From: Metellina segmentata
Lineage: Eukaryota; Arthropoda; Arachnida; Araneae; Tetragnathidae
Length of the DNA stretch: 64,000 nt
Direction of reading: 5' to 3'
Assembly (NCBI GenBank): GCA_947359465.1
Contig: OX375872.1
Coordinates: 17,468,018 to 17,532,017 of the forward strand
Positions 55,022 to 64,000 of this stretch are shown here, in pieces. Each line of letters starts with the position of its first letter. Within the stretch, counting starts at the first letter, position 1. A program made the translations under genes and the position numbers. The notes below the pieces were generated by a model that worked only from the letters and a program-made list of their open reading frames with translations, searched no databases and had not been told where the DNA came from.

Positions 55022-55105
55022 CTCGAATCTTTCCTTCGGGAATGTTCTCGGACCGTTTCCAATAGCTCATCGTGTTGCTCCAGTGCGACGTATGATTCAA
55101 CGACC
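55022..55105 (+). mobile_element. SINE family A, 3' fragment
   Basis: CGAATCTTTCCTTCGGGAAT, CGGACCGTTTCCAATAGC, GTTGCTCCAGTGCGACGT. Only the last ~85 bp of the element are present. Confidence 0.78.
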
Positions 55106-55109
55106 AATT

Positions 55110-55675
55110 GCCCAAGTTCGATGGAAAATTTCTTTTATTTGACATAGTTAAAAAAATTTTATATTTTTTTCCCAAATAAATGTTTTAAAATAAATTCGAA
55201 CATAAAGTTATTTTAGATTTTAAAAACAGTTTCTTTTTCTTCGTCATTAATTTAGCAATTACTGGAACTAGTAAATTTAAAGAACTTTGAGAGCCCATTC
55301 GGTCTTTTCAGCCTTCTTAAGACTATAATCTGGCTTTAATAACTCGAAATTCAGGAGATAATTCGTTCAGATTCTATGTGTAATTTTTTCTCCTTTTTAC
55401 TTGGTTCTCGACTTTTAAGAAAAGATCTCGTCTTGAGACTTTCCAACTCCATTTCAAAGCCATTCAGAATTCGTCTTTTCTTCGTCCGGGATATGAGGAT
55501 TACACAAAAGAGAACCAAACCAATTTCAATGACTTAATAATACATCAAGAAAGTTCTGCCTGAGGTTAATTCATTCCATTTTTCATTCCTTTCAGAACTC
55601 GAAATCCGATAGTCCTTTCGTTCCATCATTCTGTTCATACAATAGAGGAATCTTTACTCGGTTCTTCGTTGAATT
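55110..55675. other. No recognised feature
   Basis: No repeat or coding signal recognised. Confidence 0.4.
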
Positions 55676-55679
55676 ATGC

Positions 55680-56540
55680 TTTCGACCATGAACCTCTGGC
55701 ACCTGTTAAATAACTACATTCAATTTAATAAGCTATTGTACGTTACTTATTATATGCCATTTTCTCTTGTTATCGGATTACCTCTTCCATTTGTTATTCA
55801 TAATTCTTCAACTAGTAACCTCTGGATGTGTCTTTAAATAATTGCTTGCTCATCAGAGCTGTTAAGAAGCTAGAATAATTTTAAAAAGCTATCATTACTT
55901 GTTATTTATTCTATATACCACTTTATCTAATTATAAGGTAACCTTTCTCTTCCACTTGATATGATTTATTCAACTAGTAACCCCTGGATGTTTCAGTAAA
56001 CTCTTTTTTGATTATCATCACGCCTATTAAGTATTAAGAATAATTTAAGAAGTAATTGTTTGTTTTATATATTCTATACTACTTTTTTTTAAATCTAAGA
56101 TTACCTTTATTTCAAATGGACATTATTCAACTAGTAACCCTTGAATGTTCCATTAAATTTTTTTTTATAATCAGCACTGCATCTGTTAAATACTTGAAAT
56201 AATTTTAATAAGTAATTGTTTGTTACTTATTCCATACCACTTTATCTAATTTTCAGAATGACATTCTTTTTCATTCGATATTCACAATTCTTCAACTAGT
56301 AACCCCTGGATGTGTCTTTAAATAATTTTTTCATCACCAGGGCTATTAAGAAGCTATAATAGTTTTAAAGAGCTTATTGTATTTTTTATTCTATACCACT
56401 TTATCTAATGATGCGATTATCTTTCCCTTTCGTTTGATATTTTTACTCAACCAGTAACCCTGGATGATTCATTAAATCGTTTTCTTATCATAAGCATTGC
56501 ACCTGTTAACTACCCAGAAAATGTTTTGTTTGTCAGAAAG
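55680..56540. repeat. Tandem repeat, period about 160 bp, about five to six units
   Basis: TTCAACTAGTAACCCCTGGA, TGTGTCTTTAAATAAT recurs at about 55,808, 55,973, 56,129, 56,296 and 56,449. Each unit continues into GTTACTTATTCTATACCACT, TTATCTAATT. Confidence 0.9.
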
Positions 56541-56585
56541 CTTGCGTTAGAAAGTCATTTTTTGTTATTTCTAGTAGAATACATA

Positions 56586-56820
56586 ACATCACACACTGGG
56601 ACAATACAATGGGCTGTTTGCGACGGTCCGCGACCAATCCCAAAAGGCAAGGTGAAGTGACGAGGTTAAAACCTGAGCTGGAGTATCTGACTTTCCAAAC
56701 TTTCCACACCAAGCCATCGTGAGGACACAGTCATCATATACACGACAGCCTTTGGTTAAAGTTTCGAACTCGCATCCCATCAGTTGCTAATCCGCCACTC
56801 TTCCAACAGGGTGAACGTGA
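56586..56820 (-). mobile_element. SINE family A, with ~25-bp internal deletion
   Basis: Reversed tail (CACACTGGGACAATACAATG, GGCTGTTTGCGACGGTCCG), body, and head (TCGAACTCGCATCCCATCAG, TTGCTAATCCGCCACTCTTC). The segment between AAAAGGC and GTGACGAGG is shortened. Confidence 0.83.
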
Positions 56821-57008
56821 CCCATGCCATTTTGTCATGAAGGACTAAGAGAGCCGACAGATTTACAAGTTCTCAGAAGATGTATTTCACATATATTTTT
56901 TACCATTTATTTTCTTAAATAAAATTTTAAAACGATACAATAAAAATTTTAAAACTTTGACATAAATTCAAAATTGCAATACTTATTAATTGAATGAAAA
57001 ATAAGTTA

Positions 57009-57190
57009 TTGGGTAGATAGTTTAATTACCGTCCGACTGAAGCAAAAAAACGGACTATTGGCGCGTGTCGAATGATTCCTTTATGTAAAGATCCCAGAAA
57101 AACACCATGACATTTTGAATCATGGTCAGATAATGAGCTTAACACCTGAGCAGGCAATCCACTCTCGAAAATCTTTCCCTTCCGGAGTTG
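57009..57190 (-). mobile_element. SINE family A, 3' half
   Basis: GGGTAGATAGTTTAATTACC, GTCCGACTGAAGC...CCACTCTCGAAAATC is a diverged reversed SINE tail. It ends at a palindrome that separates it from a Tc1 fragment. Confidence 0.7.
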
Positions 57191-57204
57191 ACACTGCAGA
57201 AGTG

Positions 57205-57238
57205 CGGAGGAATATATAGATATATATATATTCCTCCG
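57205..57238. repeat. 34-bp palindrome at SINE/Tc1 junction
   Basis: CGGAGGAATATATA...TATATATTCCTCCG, near-perfect inverted repeat with an AT core. Confidence 0.92.
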
Positions 57239-57692
57239 TAAAACGACGACACCTTCATGAAGATTTTGGACTATCATGTTCTTCCTACGCTCTGGCAATT
57301 TTATGGAATGGACGAATATGCATTACTTAAAGGACGACAATGCTCCATGTCATGTTGCAGCCTCTGTCGAGCAGAGGTATCAAGATATGGATGTATAACG
57401 TCTTCACTGGCCTGCCCAGAGTCTCGACCTAAACCCCATAGAACATTTGTGGGACGAGTTTGTGCGACGCTTACGGCCCAGGGAACCACGTCCAAAATCT
57501 ACAGCTGAGCTGGCGACATTCTTGCAGCAGGAATGGACGTAAATACCCATAGCTGTGATTAAAACCTTGTTGAAAGTATGCCCAGAAGGGTTGCTAGTGT
57601 AATTGCAGCACGTGGGGGACCATCCCCTTATTAAAGGATGTATTATTTCCATAATACCATCACATTTTGCTGTCTTGTTCATTATTGTAGAG
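57239..57692 (+). pseudogene. Tc1-like DD34E transposase remnant, copy 2
   Basis: FMKILDYHVLPTLWQFYGMD, a frameshift near 57,325, then DDNAPCHVAASVEQRYQDMD, a stop, RLHWPAQSLDLNPIEHLWDE, LRPREPRPKSTAELATFLQQ and, further on, VASVIAAR after another frame change. The DNAPCH Asp and NPIEHLW Glu keep DD34E spacing. The right terminal motif (GTTCATTATTGTAG) is present and the left one is missing. It is the same family as 36,016-36,578. Confidence 0.85.
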
Positions 57693-57699
57693 TAGTGAA

Positions 57700-58330
57700 T
57701 ATTAGGACTACACTCGATTGCTTCCTTAAAGGCACGAATTTTCATTTTCGAGTCGCCACAATTTCGTGTTTTATGCTATGAGGAATTAACGAATCTTGAT
57801 TCTGAGTGGAAATGCCTATTTTCATGGGGAAACAATAACCTTTGTGTTGTGACTCGATTTACTCCGAAGCATGGCAACTATGAATGCGTTTTAGAAGAAA
57901 TGTTATTTTGCAAACTTTGACGTGGTGGTAACGATATCATTTGCTGATCGAAACTGTGTCAACAAATGTAAAATAAGCCATAACTTAAGCTGGTGAATTA
58001 GTTTTGTTTTCAAATTTAAATTTCATTTCAGTATATTGTTTTATGATGTTATTTAGTGTTGTAAAAAAGCTCATTTTTTTCCTTTTTAAATTATGTTGCA
58101 AAAATGCCTGGTATCGGATATATTGATATCCGGCTCATATGGTACTTCTCTTCTTTTCAGGGAGCAATTTTGTTCCTTCGGCTTTAAAAATGGCATATAC
58201 TAATATAACTATGACAGCAAATTATAACTACAGTATAATAATCGGTTTGTATATTGAAAATGTTGCAAGTTATGATTAAATTTACCCGTAGTTAGATTTC
58301 AAGAGGTAAAACGTAAGACCAGTAGACAAG
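57700..58330. other. No recognised feature
   Basis: AT-rich, with no recognised element. Confidence 0.4.
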
Positions 58331-58336
58331 TAGACG

Positions 58337-58561
58337 TCTACGGACCAGGGAACCACGTCCGAAATCTACAGCTGAGCTGGCGACATTCTTGCAGCAGGAA
58401 TGGACGCAAATACTCATAACTGTTTATTGAAACCTTGTTGAAAGTAAGCCCAGAAGGGTTGCTAGTGTAATTGCAGCACGTGGGGGACCACCCCCCTATT
58501 AAAACATGTATTATTTACGTTATACCATCACATCTTGCGGTCCGTTCCATTATTGTAGGGT
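58337..58561 (+). pseudogene. Tc1-like element, 3' fragment, copy 3
   Basis: It starts within the C-terminal coding region (GGGAACCACGTCCGAAATCT, ACAGCTGAGCTGGCGACATT) and runs to the right terminal repeat (TCCATTATTGTAGGG). No catalytic residues remain. A (GT)n(AT)n microsatellite follows directly. Confidence 0.85.
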
Positions 58562-58590
58562 TGTGTGTGTGTGTGTATATATATATATAG
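58562..58590. repeat. (GT)n(AT)n microsatellite
   Basis: Short compound dinucleotide run between a Tc1 end and a SINE fragment. Confidence 0.9.
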
Positions 58591-58785
58591 GAGGACAACA
58601 CCACGTAATTTTGAACTAGGGTTAGATGAAGAGACAACATCTGAGCTGGCACCCCACTCTCCAAATTTCCATATAACGCCAACGTGAGGTCATTTGAGGC
58701 CACGACAGATTTAACGTGCACCAGCCTCCGTGCACACGAACGTATGTGGCTGAACCGAGTTCTCGACTCATAATTCTCCGTCTTT
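58588..58785 (-). mobile_element. SINE family A, 3'-truncated
   Basis: AGGACAACACCACGTAATTT...ACGCCAACGTGAGGTCATTT, CACGACAGATTTAACGTGCA. The last ~80 bp of the element are replaced by the microsatellite, and the head is partly degraded. Confidence 0.82.
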
Positions 58786-58852
58786 TGATGTTTTTGGATA
58801 CTGGGACGAAGAAGAGTCTTCTACAGAAAATTATACAAACCATTTTGTCTCA

Positions 58853-59112
58853 GGTTGGTACGAATTTTAATTAACGTCACACTGGAGTAAAACAAAGGGC
58901 TATTGGCGACGATCCGGAATTATAGCAGAAGGGAAAGATCAGAAGGCACTACCGCGTAATTTTGGACCACGGTCAGATGACAAGGTCACATATTAGCATC
59001 CCACTCTCCAAGCTTCCACACCACTCCTTCGTGAGGACATTTGAGGCCACTACAAATTTAACGTGCACTAGCTCTGTTTGTAAACGACGGTCTTTGGCTG
59101 GATTCGAACCCA
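58853..59112 (-). mobile_element. SINE family A, near full length
   Basis: GGTTGGTACGAATTTTAATT, AACGTCACACTGGAG (tail) to GGATTCGAACCCA (B box). The head 5' of the B box is missing. Confidence 0.85.
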
Positions 59113-59114
59113 TT

Positions 59115-59885
59115 TAATCCCCGAATTACTCCAAAGAACACTGGAAAAAACCTCCGATACCAACAGAAATCTAAAAAGAGGAGTATACTACAGAGTTGGT
59201 TCTCAAGTTAAGTTCTTGGCTCCAAGAAAAAGACTTTAAGAACCCGTTCTCCCAAAAGAAGTTTAAAACGGATCAACTATAAATTCCATTAGATTAATTC
59301 TCCTCAAAAAGCACGCTGTGATTTGGATTCCAAATAGAACGAACGTGACGGTCGCAGTTATTCTTGAGACATAAAACTAAACAAATAAAGCGGGATGTAT
59401 TTCGGGAACAGGATCCCGAGTTTCTGCTTTTTCGACGTGGATGTGGGTTTTATTCTCAATAAACAAACAAAAGGATACCGGATATTTCTGCTTAAGAATA
59501 CCCGTTTTCTATTTGAGTAGTTTCTTTCGGATAAACACTCGGCAAGAAAAAGGCATATTTAAGAACTTATTTTTTCCAAAATGATTTGTTTTTCAATCGT
59601 TCTTTTAGCCATATGCATCGATTGCTTGATTTTATTTACAAATCAATCGAAACTTCCCAATGGATTCCATTCTAAGGAAATGAGCTATAGAATCTTTCCA
59701 ATATTCCATTCTAAGGAACCCTCAGGATCGCATCTTTGGGTGTCAGAACCCCGATGTACCGGGATGATATTTCCTCATTTCATTTGTATCCTCTTGCCTA
59801 CCCTTCTGCCTTTTTCTTTCTCCCTCATCGTATTTTCTGTTTTGTGCAGCCAAATCCCAAACCCTAATCCACCAACCAATCGTCA
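59115..59885. other. No recognised feature
   Basis: No repeat or coding signal recognised. The 106-codon plus frame 59,581-59,901 starts with ATG but runs into a SINE, contains GFHSKEMSYRIFPIFHSKEP (a satellite-unit-like repeat in translation), and looks spurious. Confidence 0.4.
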
Positions 59886-59890
59886 ATTAT

Positions 59891-59946
59891 TAGGTAGGTA
59901 GTTAATTAGCGTCCCACTGGAGCAACACAAAGGGCTATCGGAGACT
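59891..59946 (-). mobile_element. SINE family A, tail fragment
   Basis: TAGGTAGGTAGTTAATTAGC, GTCCCACTGGAGCAACACAA, AGGGCTATCGG. Short reversed tail directly before a plus-strand copy. Confidence 0.82.
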
Positions 59947-59967
59947 TTCAGTGATCTGCAGCGATCC

Positions 59968-60250
59968 CTCTAACCTCTTCCGGGTCCGGGCATGGATGTT
60001 TGTAAGCGTATGGTGTAGAGGCGGCTGGTGCACCTTAAATCTGTCGTGGCCGAAAGTCCTCACGTTGGGTTGGCGTGGAAGTTTGGAGAGTGGGGTGCCA
60101 GCTCAGGTGTTGCTTCGTCATCTGACCGTGGTTCAAAATTACGAAGTGTTGTCCTCGGTTCTTTCCCTTAAGGGACTGATCCCGGACCGTCGTCAATAGT
60201 CCGTTGTGTTGCTCTAGTACGACGTTAACAAAAATTACCATTACCATTAC
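59968..60250 (+). mobile_element. SINE family A', ACCATT-tailed subfamily
   Basis: The head is partial (CTCTTCCGGGTCCGGGCATG), followed by the A' linker TGTAAGCGTATGGTGTAGAG, GCGGCTGGTGCACC, the common body and an ATTACCATTACCATTAC tail. This is the second member of the subfamily at 32,403-32,755. The 82-codon frame over it (RHLTVVQNYEVLSSV...IPDRRQ) is a translation of SINE sequence. Confidence 0.88.
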
Positions 60251-60265
60251 ACTCTAACCTCTTAA

Positions 60266-60545
60266 TTCGTGGATAAACTATGCCGCTTATTCCAGGACTT
60301 GCGCCCTCAACCTACCAATCATCATGGTAGCTGAAAAATTTTCGTGCACCCCGAACTCAAAAAGGCTTTTCACGTCCTCGTTCGTCGCGATTTTGTCAGG
60401 AAACCACTACAGTCACCTTATGATGGACCATACAAGGTTCTGAAAAAAAGGGACTAACATTACAACTTGATGGTGCGTGGTAAGGAACAAACAATATCAA
60501 TCGATAGGCTCAAGCCTGCCTTCGATGTATCCCTTGATGATCCCC
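60266..60545 (+). pseudogene. Ty3/gypsy-type integrase C-terminus remnant
   Basis: In one frame: FVDKLCRLFQDLRPQPTNHH, a stop at 60,332, then KIFVHPELKKAFHVLVRRDF, VRKPLQSPYDGPYKVLKKRD, a stop at 60,455, and NLMVRGKEQTISIDRLKPAF. The order FVH.DL..C.HV.VR.D.V..PL..PYDGP..V and the closing V.IDRLKPA match the C-terminal end of Ty3/gypsy integrases, which inserts the retrotransposon DNA into the genome. Two stop codons make it a pseudogene. The reverse transcriptase and catalytic integrase core are absent. It directly follows a SINE tail, which may mark the truncation point. Confidence 0.85.
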
Positions 60546-60812
60546 TTTCGCTTCCTGAGACTCTTCATAGAAAAGGAGAGATCGTTCGAGAACTCGCATC
60601 TATACCACGCAGTCAGTCCGGACGCTTTCCCAGTACGTTTCGTATCAGAACCATGATACTGTATGCAGCGATCCCTCTTAACCTACTAACTGTATCCGCA
60701 ACTACTTGCAGATAGTATATAAATGTAACCGTATCTGCTATAAGCAAAGAAGATACTACGACTGGATCCGAACAGTCGTAACTACTCTAGCGCTGTCGCG
60801 TTTAGTATTCTC

Positions 60813-60857
<45 letters not shown>

Positions 60858-60900
60858 CACCGAATGGGTATAAATAAAATAATGTAATAAATGTTGAGTT
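60546..60900. other. Possible downstream LTR-region remnant of the gypsy element
   Basis: Sequence after the integrase end contains CAGATAGTATATAAATGTA (TATA-like, about 60,712) and AATAAAATAATGTAATAAA (polyadenylation-like, about 60,872), as an LTR would. No second LTR was found in the window, so boundaries cannot be set. Confidence 0.25.
60818..60854. repeat. (AT)n microsatellite
   Basis: About 18 uninterrupted dinucleotides. Confidence 0.97.
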
Positions 60901-60926
60901 CATATGTCAGAATTATTATTCACCAA

Positions 60927-61183
60927 ACCACGGTGCAGATCAATCTCGAAGGGAAAGAACCGAGGCCAACGTAATTTGGAACCAAGGTCAGATAACGAAA
61001 TCCACTCCTGAGATGGCACTTCACTCTCCAAACTTCCACACCACGCCAACGTGACGACGTTTGATGTCACGACAGATTCAACGTGCACCAGCATCCGTGT
61101 ACACGGCGGTCTTTGGTTCGGTTCGAACTCGTAACCCTCCGGTTTCCAGTTCGTTACTCTTCCAAACGGGTTACCGCGTTCCT
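60927..61183 (-). mobile_element. SINE family A, missing extreme tail
   Basis: Body CACCACGCCAACGTGACGAC, head GGTTCGAACTCGTAACCCTC, CGGTTTCCAGTTCGTTACTC, TTCCAAACGGGTTACCGCG. The last ~60 bp of the tail are absent. Confidence 0.85.
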
Positions 61184-61295
61184 TTTCTATTCTAAGGCAA
61201 GCTATTAAGATAATTTATCAAATCGAGGAAATCGGATCAGTTCCTTATCAAATTAGAAAACAGACACCACTTTTAAAAGGCTCCCAGCACATTGC

Positions 61296-61810
61296 GACGG
61301 TAGCCCGGTTGGAAGAGTAACGGAGAGTTCAAATCCAATCAAAGACCGTCGAGTACAAAGGGGACTGCTGCATCTTGAACATGTGTCTTAAAATATCCGC
61401 ACGTAGGCGTGTCATGGGGGTAATAAGCGTGTGTAAAAATATTACCATGACATCTTTTAAGTAAAATAACTTTTTCAATCTTATTTACAATAACTTGAAA
61501 AATGAGAGCATTTTAATTCAATGGGGAATCTGATCCTGAATTGAATTAAACGAGAAAATTGAACTTTTACATTTTCTGCTTTGTATAAATGTTTGCTATC
61601 TGTGATCCAATGTGAAAATGTCGAATTATCACTGCACATTCTTTCAAGGGTAATTTCGAGAGTGGGGTACCAGCTCAGGTGTGACCTCGTCATCTGATCG
61701 TTGCTCAAAACTACGTGATGTTGTCCTCGGATCTTTGCCTTCGTGTTTGATCACGGACAGTTGTTGATAGTCCAATTTGTTGCTCCAAAGCGATATTAAT
61801 TAAAATATCT
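61296..61810 (+). mobile_element. SINE family A split by a ~235-bp insertion
   Basis: The head and first body half (GACGGTAGCCCGGTTGGAAG, AGTAACGGAGAGTTCAAATC, to GTAGGCGTGTCATGG at about 61,418) and the second half (TTCGAGAGTGGGGTACCAGC, from 61,655) together make one full element. The intervening AT-rich sequence is unrelated. Confidence 0.8.
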
Positions 61811-62170
61811 ATGTGTATCTATCTTATCCGCCCACTGCGAAGTATAGGGGAATGAGATAGCTGATAAGTTATCTAAACTGTCAACCACAATAGGCATAGT
61901 TCTTCTGTCAACAACTACCCTATCTAGGGCTATGGGTAGGGCCATGTGTTCTTCATAAGCGATTAATTCCAGCGGCCATTAATTCCAATGTTCCTTCATA
62001 AAGGAATATGAAGGAATACTGGAATTAATCACCGCCTTTTGCAATTCGAGAATGCAACTTATGACCTCCATTGGTTACATTTTGTCCGCATCTTCGTCCA
62101 TCTATCTAATTAGCGCAGTGTGGGATAGAACCGGCATAGCAATCCATAACAAACAAGCATGTATCATCCT
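61811..62170. other. Mostly unassigned, with a short inverted repeat
   Basis: ATTAATTCCAATGTTCCTTC, ATAAAGGAATATGAAGGAAT, ACTGGAATTAAT (about 61,978-62,029) can form a hairpin. Sequence from about 62,090 may belong to the LINE RNase H remnant that follows. Confidence 0.4.
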
Positions 62171-62175
62171 TCGGT

Positions 62176-62260
62176 GAGGTTCACCTACAGTGGATCCCTT
62201 CACACGTGGACATAGTAGTGAGACGGCTGGAAAAAGACGATAGCAAAGACAGTGATAGCA
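62176..62260 (+). pseudogene. LINE RNase H domain remnant
   Basis: EVHLQWIPSHVDIVVRRLEK, DDSKDSDS matches the late RNase H motif of non-LTR retrotransposons (LQWIPSH.GI.GNE.AD.LAK), with GNE.AD destroyed. In intact elements this domain degrades the RNA template during reverse transcription. Only about 28 codons are recognisable. Confidence 0.6.
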
Positions 62261-62439
62261 TGCGAACCCTTTAGTCCGAAGTTTTTCCTAACGGCATAAC
62301 CGGTCGGTATCGTATTCTCACATCTGTGATTCCGATGACACTCGGACGCAGAACGACTCTACTCCGATTGAAGCCGCGGGACTGAAACCCTATTTGTGTA
62401 CAATATCTATTAGCCTCGAAATAACCTTTACTTATATGT

Positions 62440-62930
62440 ATATCTTCAATAATTAATTAAATGTGCTGTAATTTTAAATGTCCTTTTAACTGCCTTCAGG
62501 CCACTCGCCACGTAAATTATACTCACGACGTTACACATTGCAGGTGTCATTGAAAATACCAGAATCAACATTCCATGAGGGAGACGGGCTCGCTCCGGAG
62601 GAAACAAAACCGGGGAGACGAGACGAGGCAACCATTGGTGCGAAGTGACGAAGGAAGAGCTCTAGTAAGACAGCTACACGGTGAAGTTAAACACGGGTGA
62701 AAAAAACGAACATCGAGAAAAGCTTGTTGTTTCCTTATGAACACCCGTTAATTGAATGTTCCATGCACATATTGTGTATAAAGTATTCCTTTTGTTAATC
62801 GAGATTTTTCAAGATGTAATAAAAAACTTGTAAAGGTATCCAGCTGAGTCCGACTCCAGTTTATTACTGTGGTGGGAAAAAACGCCACAGTGGAAACAAT
62901 TTGGTGAAGGAGAGTGTCGATGAACTATTG
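62440..62930. other. Possible retrotransposon LTR/leader boundary (weak)
   Basis: AATAAAAAACTTGTAAAGG (about 62,817) is followed by TCCGACTCCAGTTTATTACT, GTGGTGGGAAAAAACGCCAC, AGTGGAAACAATTTGGTGAA. The CACAGTGGA...TTTGGTGA pattern recalls the start of gag in some LTR retrotransposons, but no paired LTR is visible. It separates the two LINE pieces at 62,176 and 63,027. Confidence 0.2.
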
Positions 62931-63026
62931 TCCACTACTCATCCATTGACATTTTTAAGCTTTAGTCGATCAGAAAGATTTTGATAAGCCATGGGTCATT
63001 CCTCCGGTACACTCTTGGTATGGTGG

Positions 63027-63275
63027 GGGTCTCTGGCTATGAATTGTGACTCGCCTATTCAGACAGCGCTCTCCCGCTCTATCATTGGACATCTAAGGTG
63101 TCTCACATTTTGCTATGGTCAGAAGATTCAACCCGTTTGCCTTAAAGACTAGTCTCCCCAGGCCTCCCCAGTGCACATTCTCGAGTGTCTGGGGTTGTCC
63201 CAAGACGACCTGTTTTATGAACGCCTTTTGGTGCATGACTTTCTGCGGGTGAATGAACTTGTGGATTTAGTCTAG
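63027..63275 (+). pseudogene. LINE (non-LTR retrotransposon) ORF2 C-terminus remnant
   Basis: After HSWYGGG and a frameshift, the frame reads GSLAMNCDSPIQTALSRSII, GHLRCLTFCYGQKIQPVCLK, D, a stop, SPQASPVHILECLGLSQDDL, FYERLLVHDFLRVNELVDLV, then a stop at 63,273-63,275. The pattern QTALSR..SGHL.SL.F..G.K..P.C..C....ASP.HIL.C, then LVLDFL.V..L.DLV matches the post-RNase H C-terminus of Jockey/R1-like LINEs that I associate with spiders. One frameshift and one internal stop make it dead. The 3' end continues to ATCAACAACAACTACAAC (63,298-63,315), a CAA-type tail. Confidence 0.82.
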
Positions 63276-63319
63276 CTATAGGTAGACGTGGAGGTTATCA
63301 ACAACAACTACAACTTTTA

Positions 63320-64000
63320 AAAATTCCTGGAGTCAGTTTTCACTTTTCAGCTTAAGTCAGAATCAGTCACATTTGAAACTCAGGCCTACTTGAATCGTTT
63401 CCACCCGGTTGACTCCAACAAGTGCGTTATATGCCTTGATGACGACTTTGGGCGTCTTGTTCGACTGCAGTGGAGAAAACATCTTTAGAACTATCTTAAA
63501 GAAAATTTACGATTCCAATCTTGTTTTTTTTTCTAATGTTTATTTTATGTAAACTGCTTCACAGATTTATAGAAGACATTTTGAAATCGGCGTCAATGCG
63601 CGGGACCTGAGTATCGAGATATTGCAGATCAGACTGTTGTGTGTTCAAATCACGTCCTGATCACCATTGAGGTAGACATAATCAGAAGGTATATTATGTA
63701 TAACTTTGACCAATGAGTGAGCTGATTTAAAACAAATGTTGGAGAGAGCATAAGAGTGGTAAAGAGCAAGACACGATTTTTCTCCAAACGCGTTGAAAGC
63801 AGTGCTGTTATTCCAGAAGCCACAGCAACGCAATGTAAGTAAAGGATTAGTAGAATCCTTCAAATGTTTCAAAATTTCTCTTCGGTAATTGTGATTTCCA
63901 AATAAGGAAACACGTCAAAAATCTCCGCTACTGTAAATTATCACCATGTAAACAATCACCTTTCCTCATTTTGTAAGCTGTGCACTTTCAAATAAAATAC
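63320..64000. other. No recognised feature
   Basis: No supported gene or repeat. The minus-strand frame 63,645-63,872 has no known domain. Confidence 0.4.

Noticed and set aside
59581..59901. 106-codon ATG frame as a secreted or membrane protein
   Set aside because: It has hydrophobic stretches, but the middle translates satellite-like units (HSKE repeated) and the end runs into SINE tail sequence.
62440..62930. A defined LTR
   Set aside because: Polyadenylation-like and leader-like strings are present, but no second LTR, TG...CA ends or primer-binding site could be established.
63600..63680. Possible tRNA-like SINE head (GTGTGTTCAAATCACGTCCTGA resembles a B box)
   Set aside because: No A box at the right distance and no matching body elsewhere in the window.
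1..64000. Bacterial or viral gene cluster, toxin or defence system
   Set aside because: No operon-like series of frames, ribosome-binding sites or recognised prokaryotic or viral proteins. All recognisable coding sequence is broken eukaryotic transposon protein.

Overview
The window looks like AT-rich nuclear DNA of an arthropod, most likely an arachnid and probably a spider. It has no operon structure, no recognisable bacterial genes and almost no open frame above about 100 codons. It is packed with eukaryotic transposable elements: tRNA-derived SINEs, Helitrons, Tc1/mariner, hAT, Ty3/gypsy and a LINE. The spider suggestion rests on a LINE C-terminus near 63.2 kb (ASPVHILECLGLSQ...DFLRVNELVDLV-stop), which resembles what I remember of LINEs abundant in spider genomes. 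I could not check this by search. I find no convincing host protein-coding gene, tRNA gene, rRNA gene or CRISPR array.

Layout. 0-6 kb: SINE copies, a roughly 430-bp tandem duplication (2.76-3.56 kb) and a minisatellite rich in CGAGATAT. 6.6-14.4 kb: two oppositely oriented copies of a Helitron-like family built of ~140-bp units, a separate 140-bp tandem array (8.4-9.7 kb), satellite arms of foldback-like elements, a second SINE family with a perfect 12-bp target duplication (11.77 kb), and a Helitron-like 3' end with strong hairpins (13.4 kb). 15-20 kb: a GC-rich insertion, a complete foldback-like element (17.4-18.8 kb) and another satellite arm. 21-25 kb: internally deleted mariner and Tc1-like fragments, a dispersed repeat family and a nearly intact-ended but defective hAT element (23,387-24,256). 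25.5-30.1 kb: a 20-32-bp satellite holding two head-to-tail copies of a non-autonomous Helitron. 30.8-33.3 kb: a nest of SINEs in both orientations. 34-42 kb: a 72-bp minisatellite, a deleted Tc1 element with terminal inverted repeats, a third Helitron copy (minus strand) and two copies of a noncoding element. 42-56 kb: complex tandem repeats, SINE fragments, further foldback arms and a duplicated block of about 1 kb. 56-64 kb: SINEs, two more Tc1 fragments, a Ty3/gypsy integrase remnant, and LINE RNase H and C-terminal remnants.

The main story is repeat biology. One tRNA-derived SINE family is present in about 30 full or partial copies on both strands, with at least two different tRNA-like heads joined to the same body. 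A second theme is transposons whose interiors are satellite arrays: foldback-like elements with long inverted arms of ~35-40-bp units, Helitrons carrying a 20-bp minisatellite, and Helitron-like elements made of ~140-bp units. Most long frames in the window are accidental readings of these repeats. Coordinates of degenerate repeats are good to roughly 10-30 bp.
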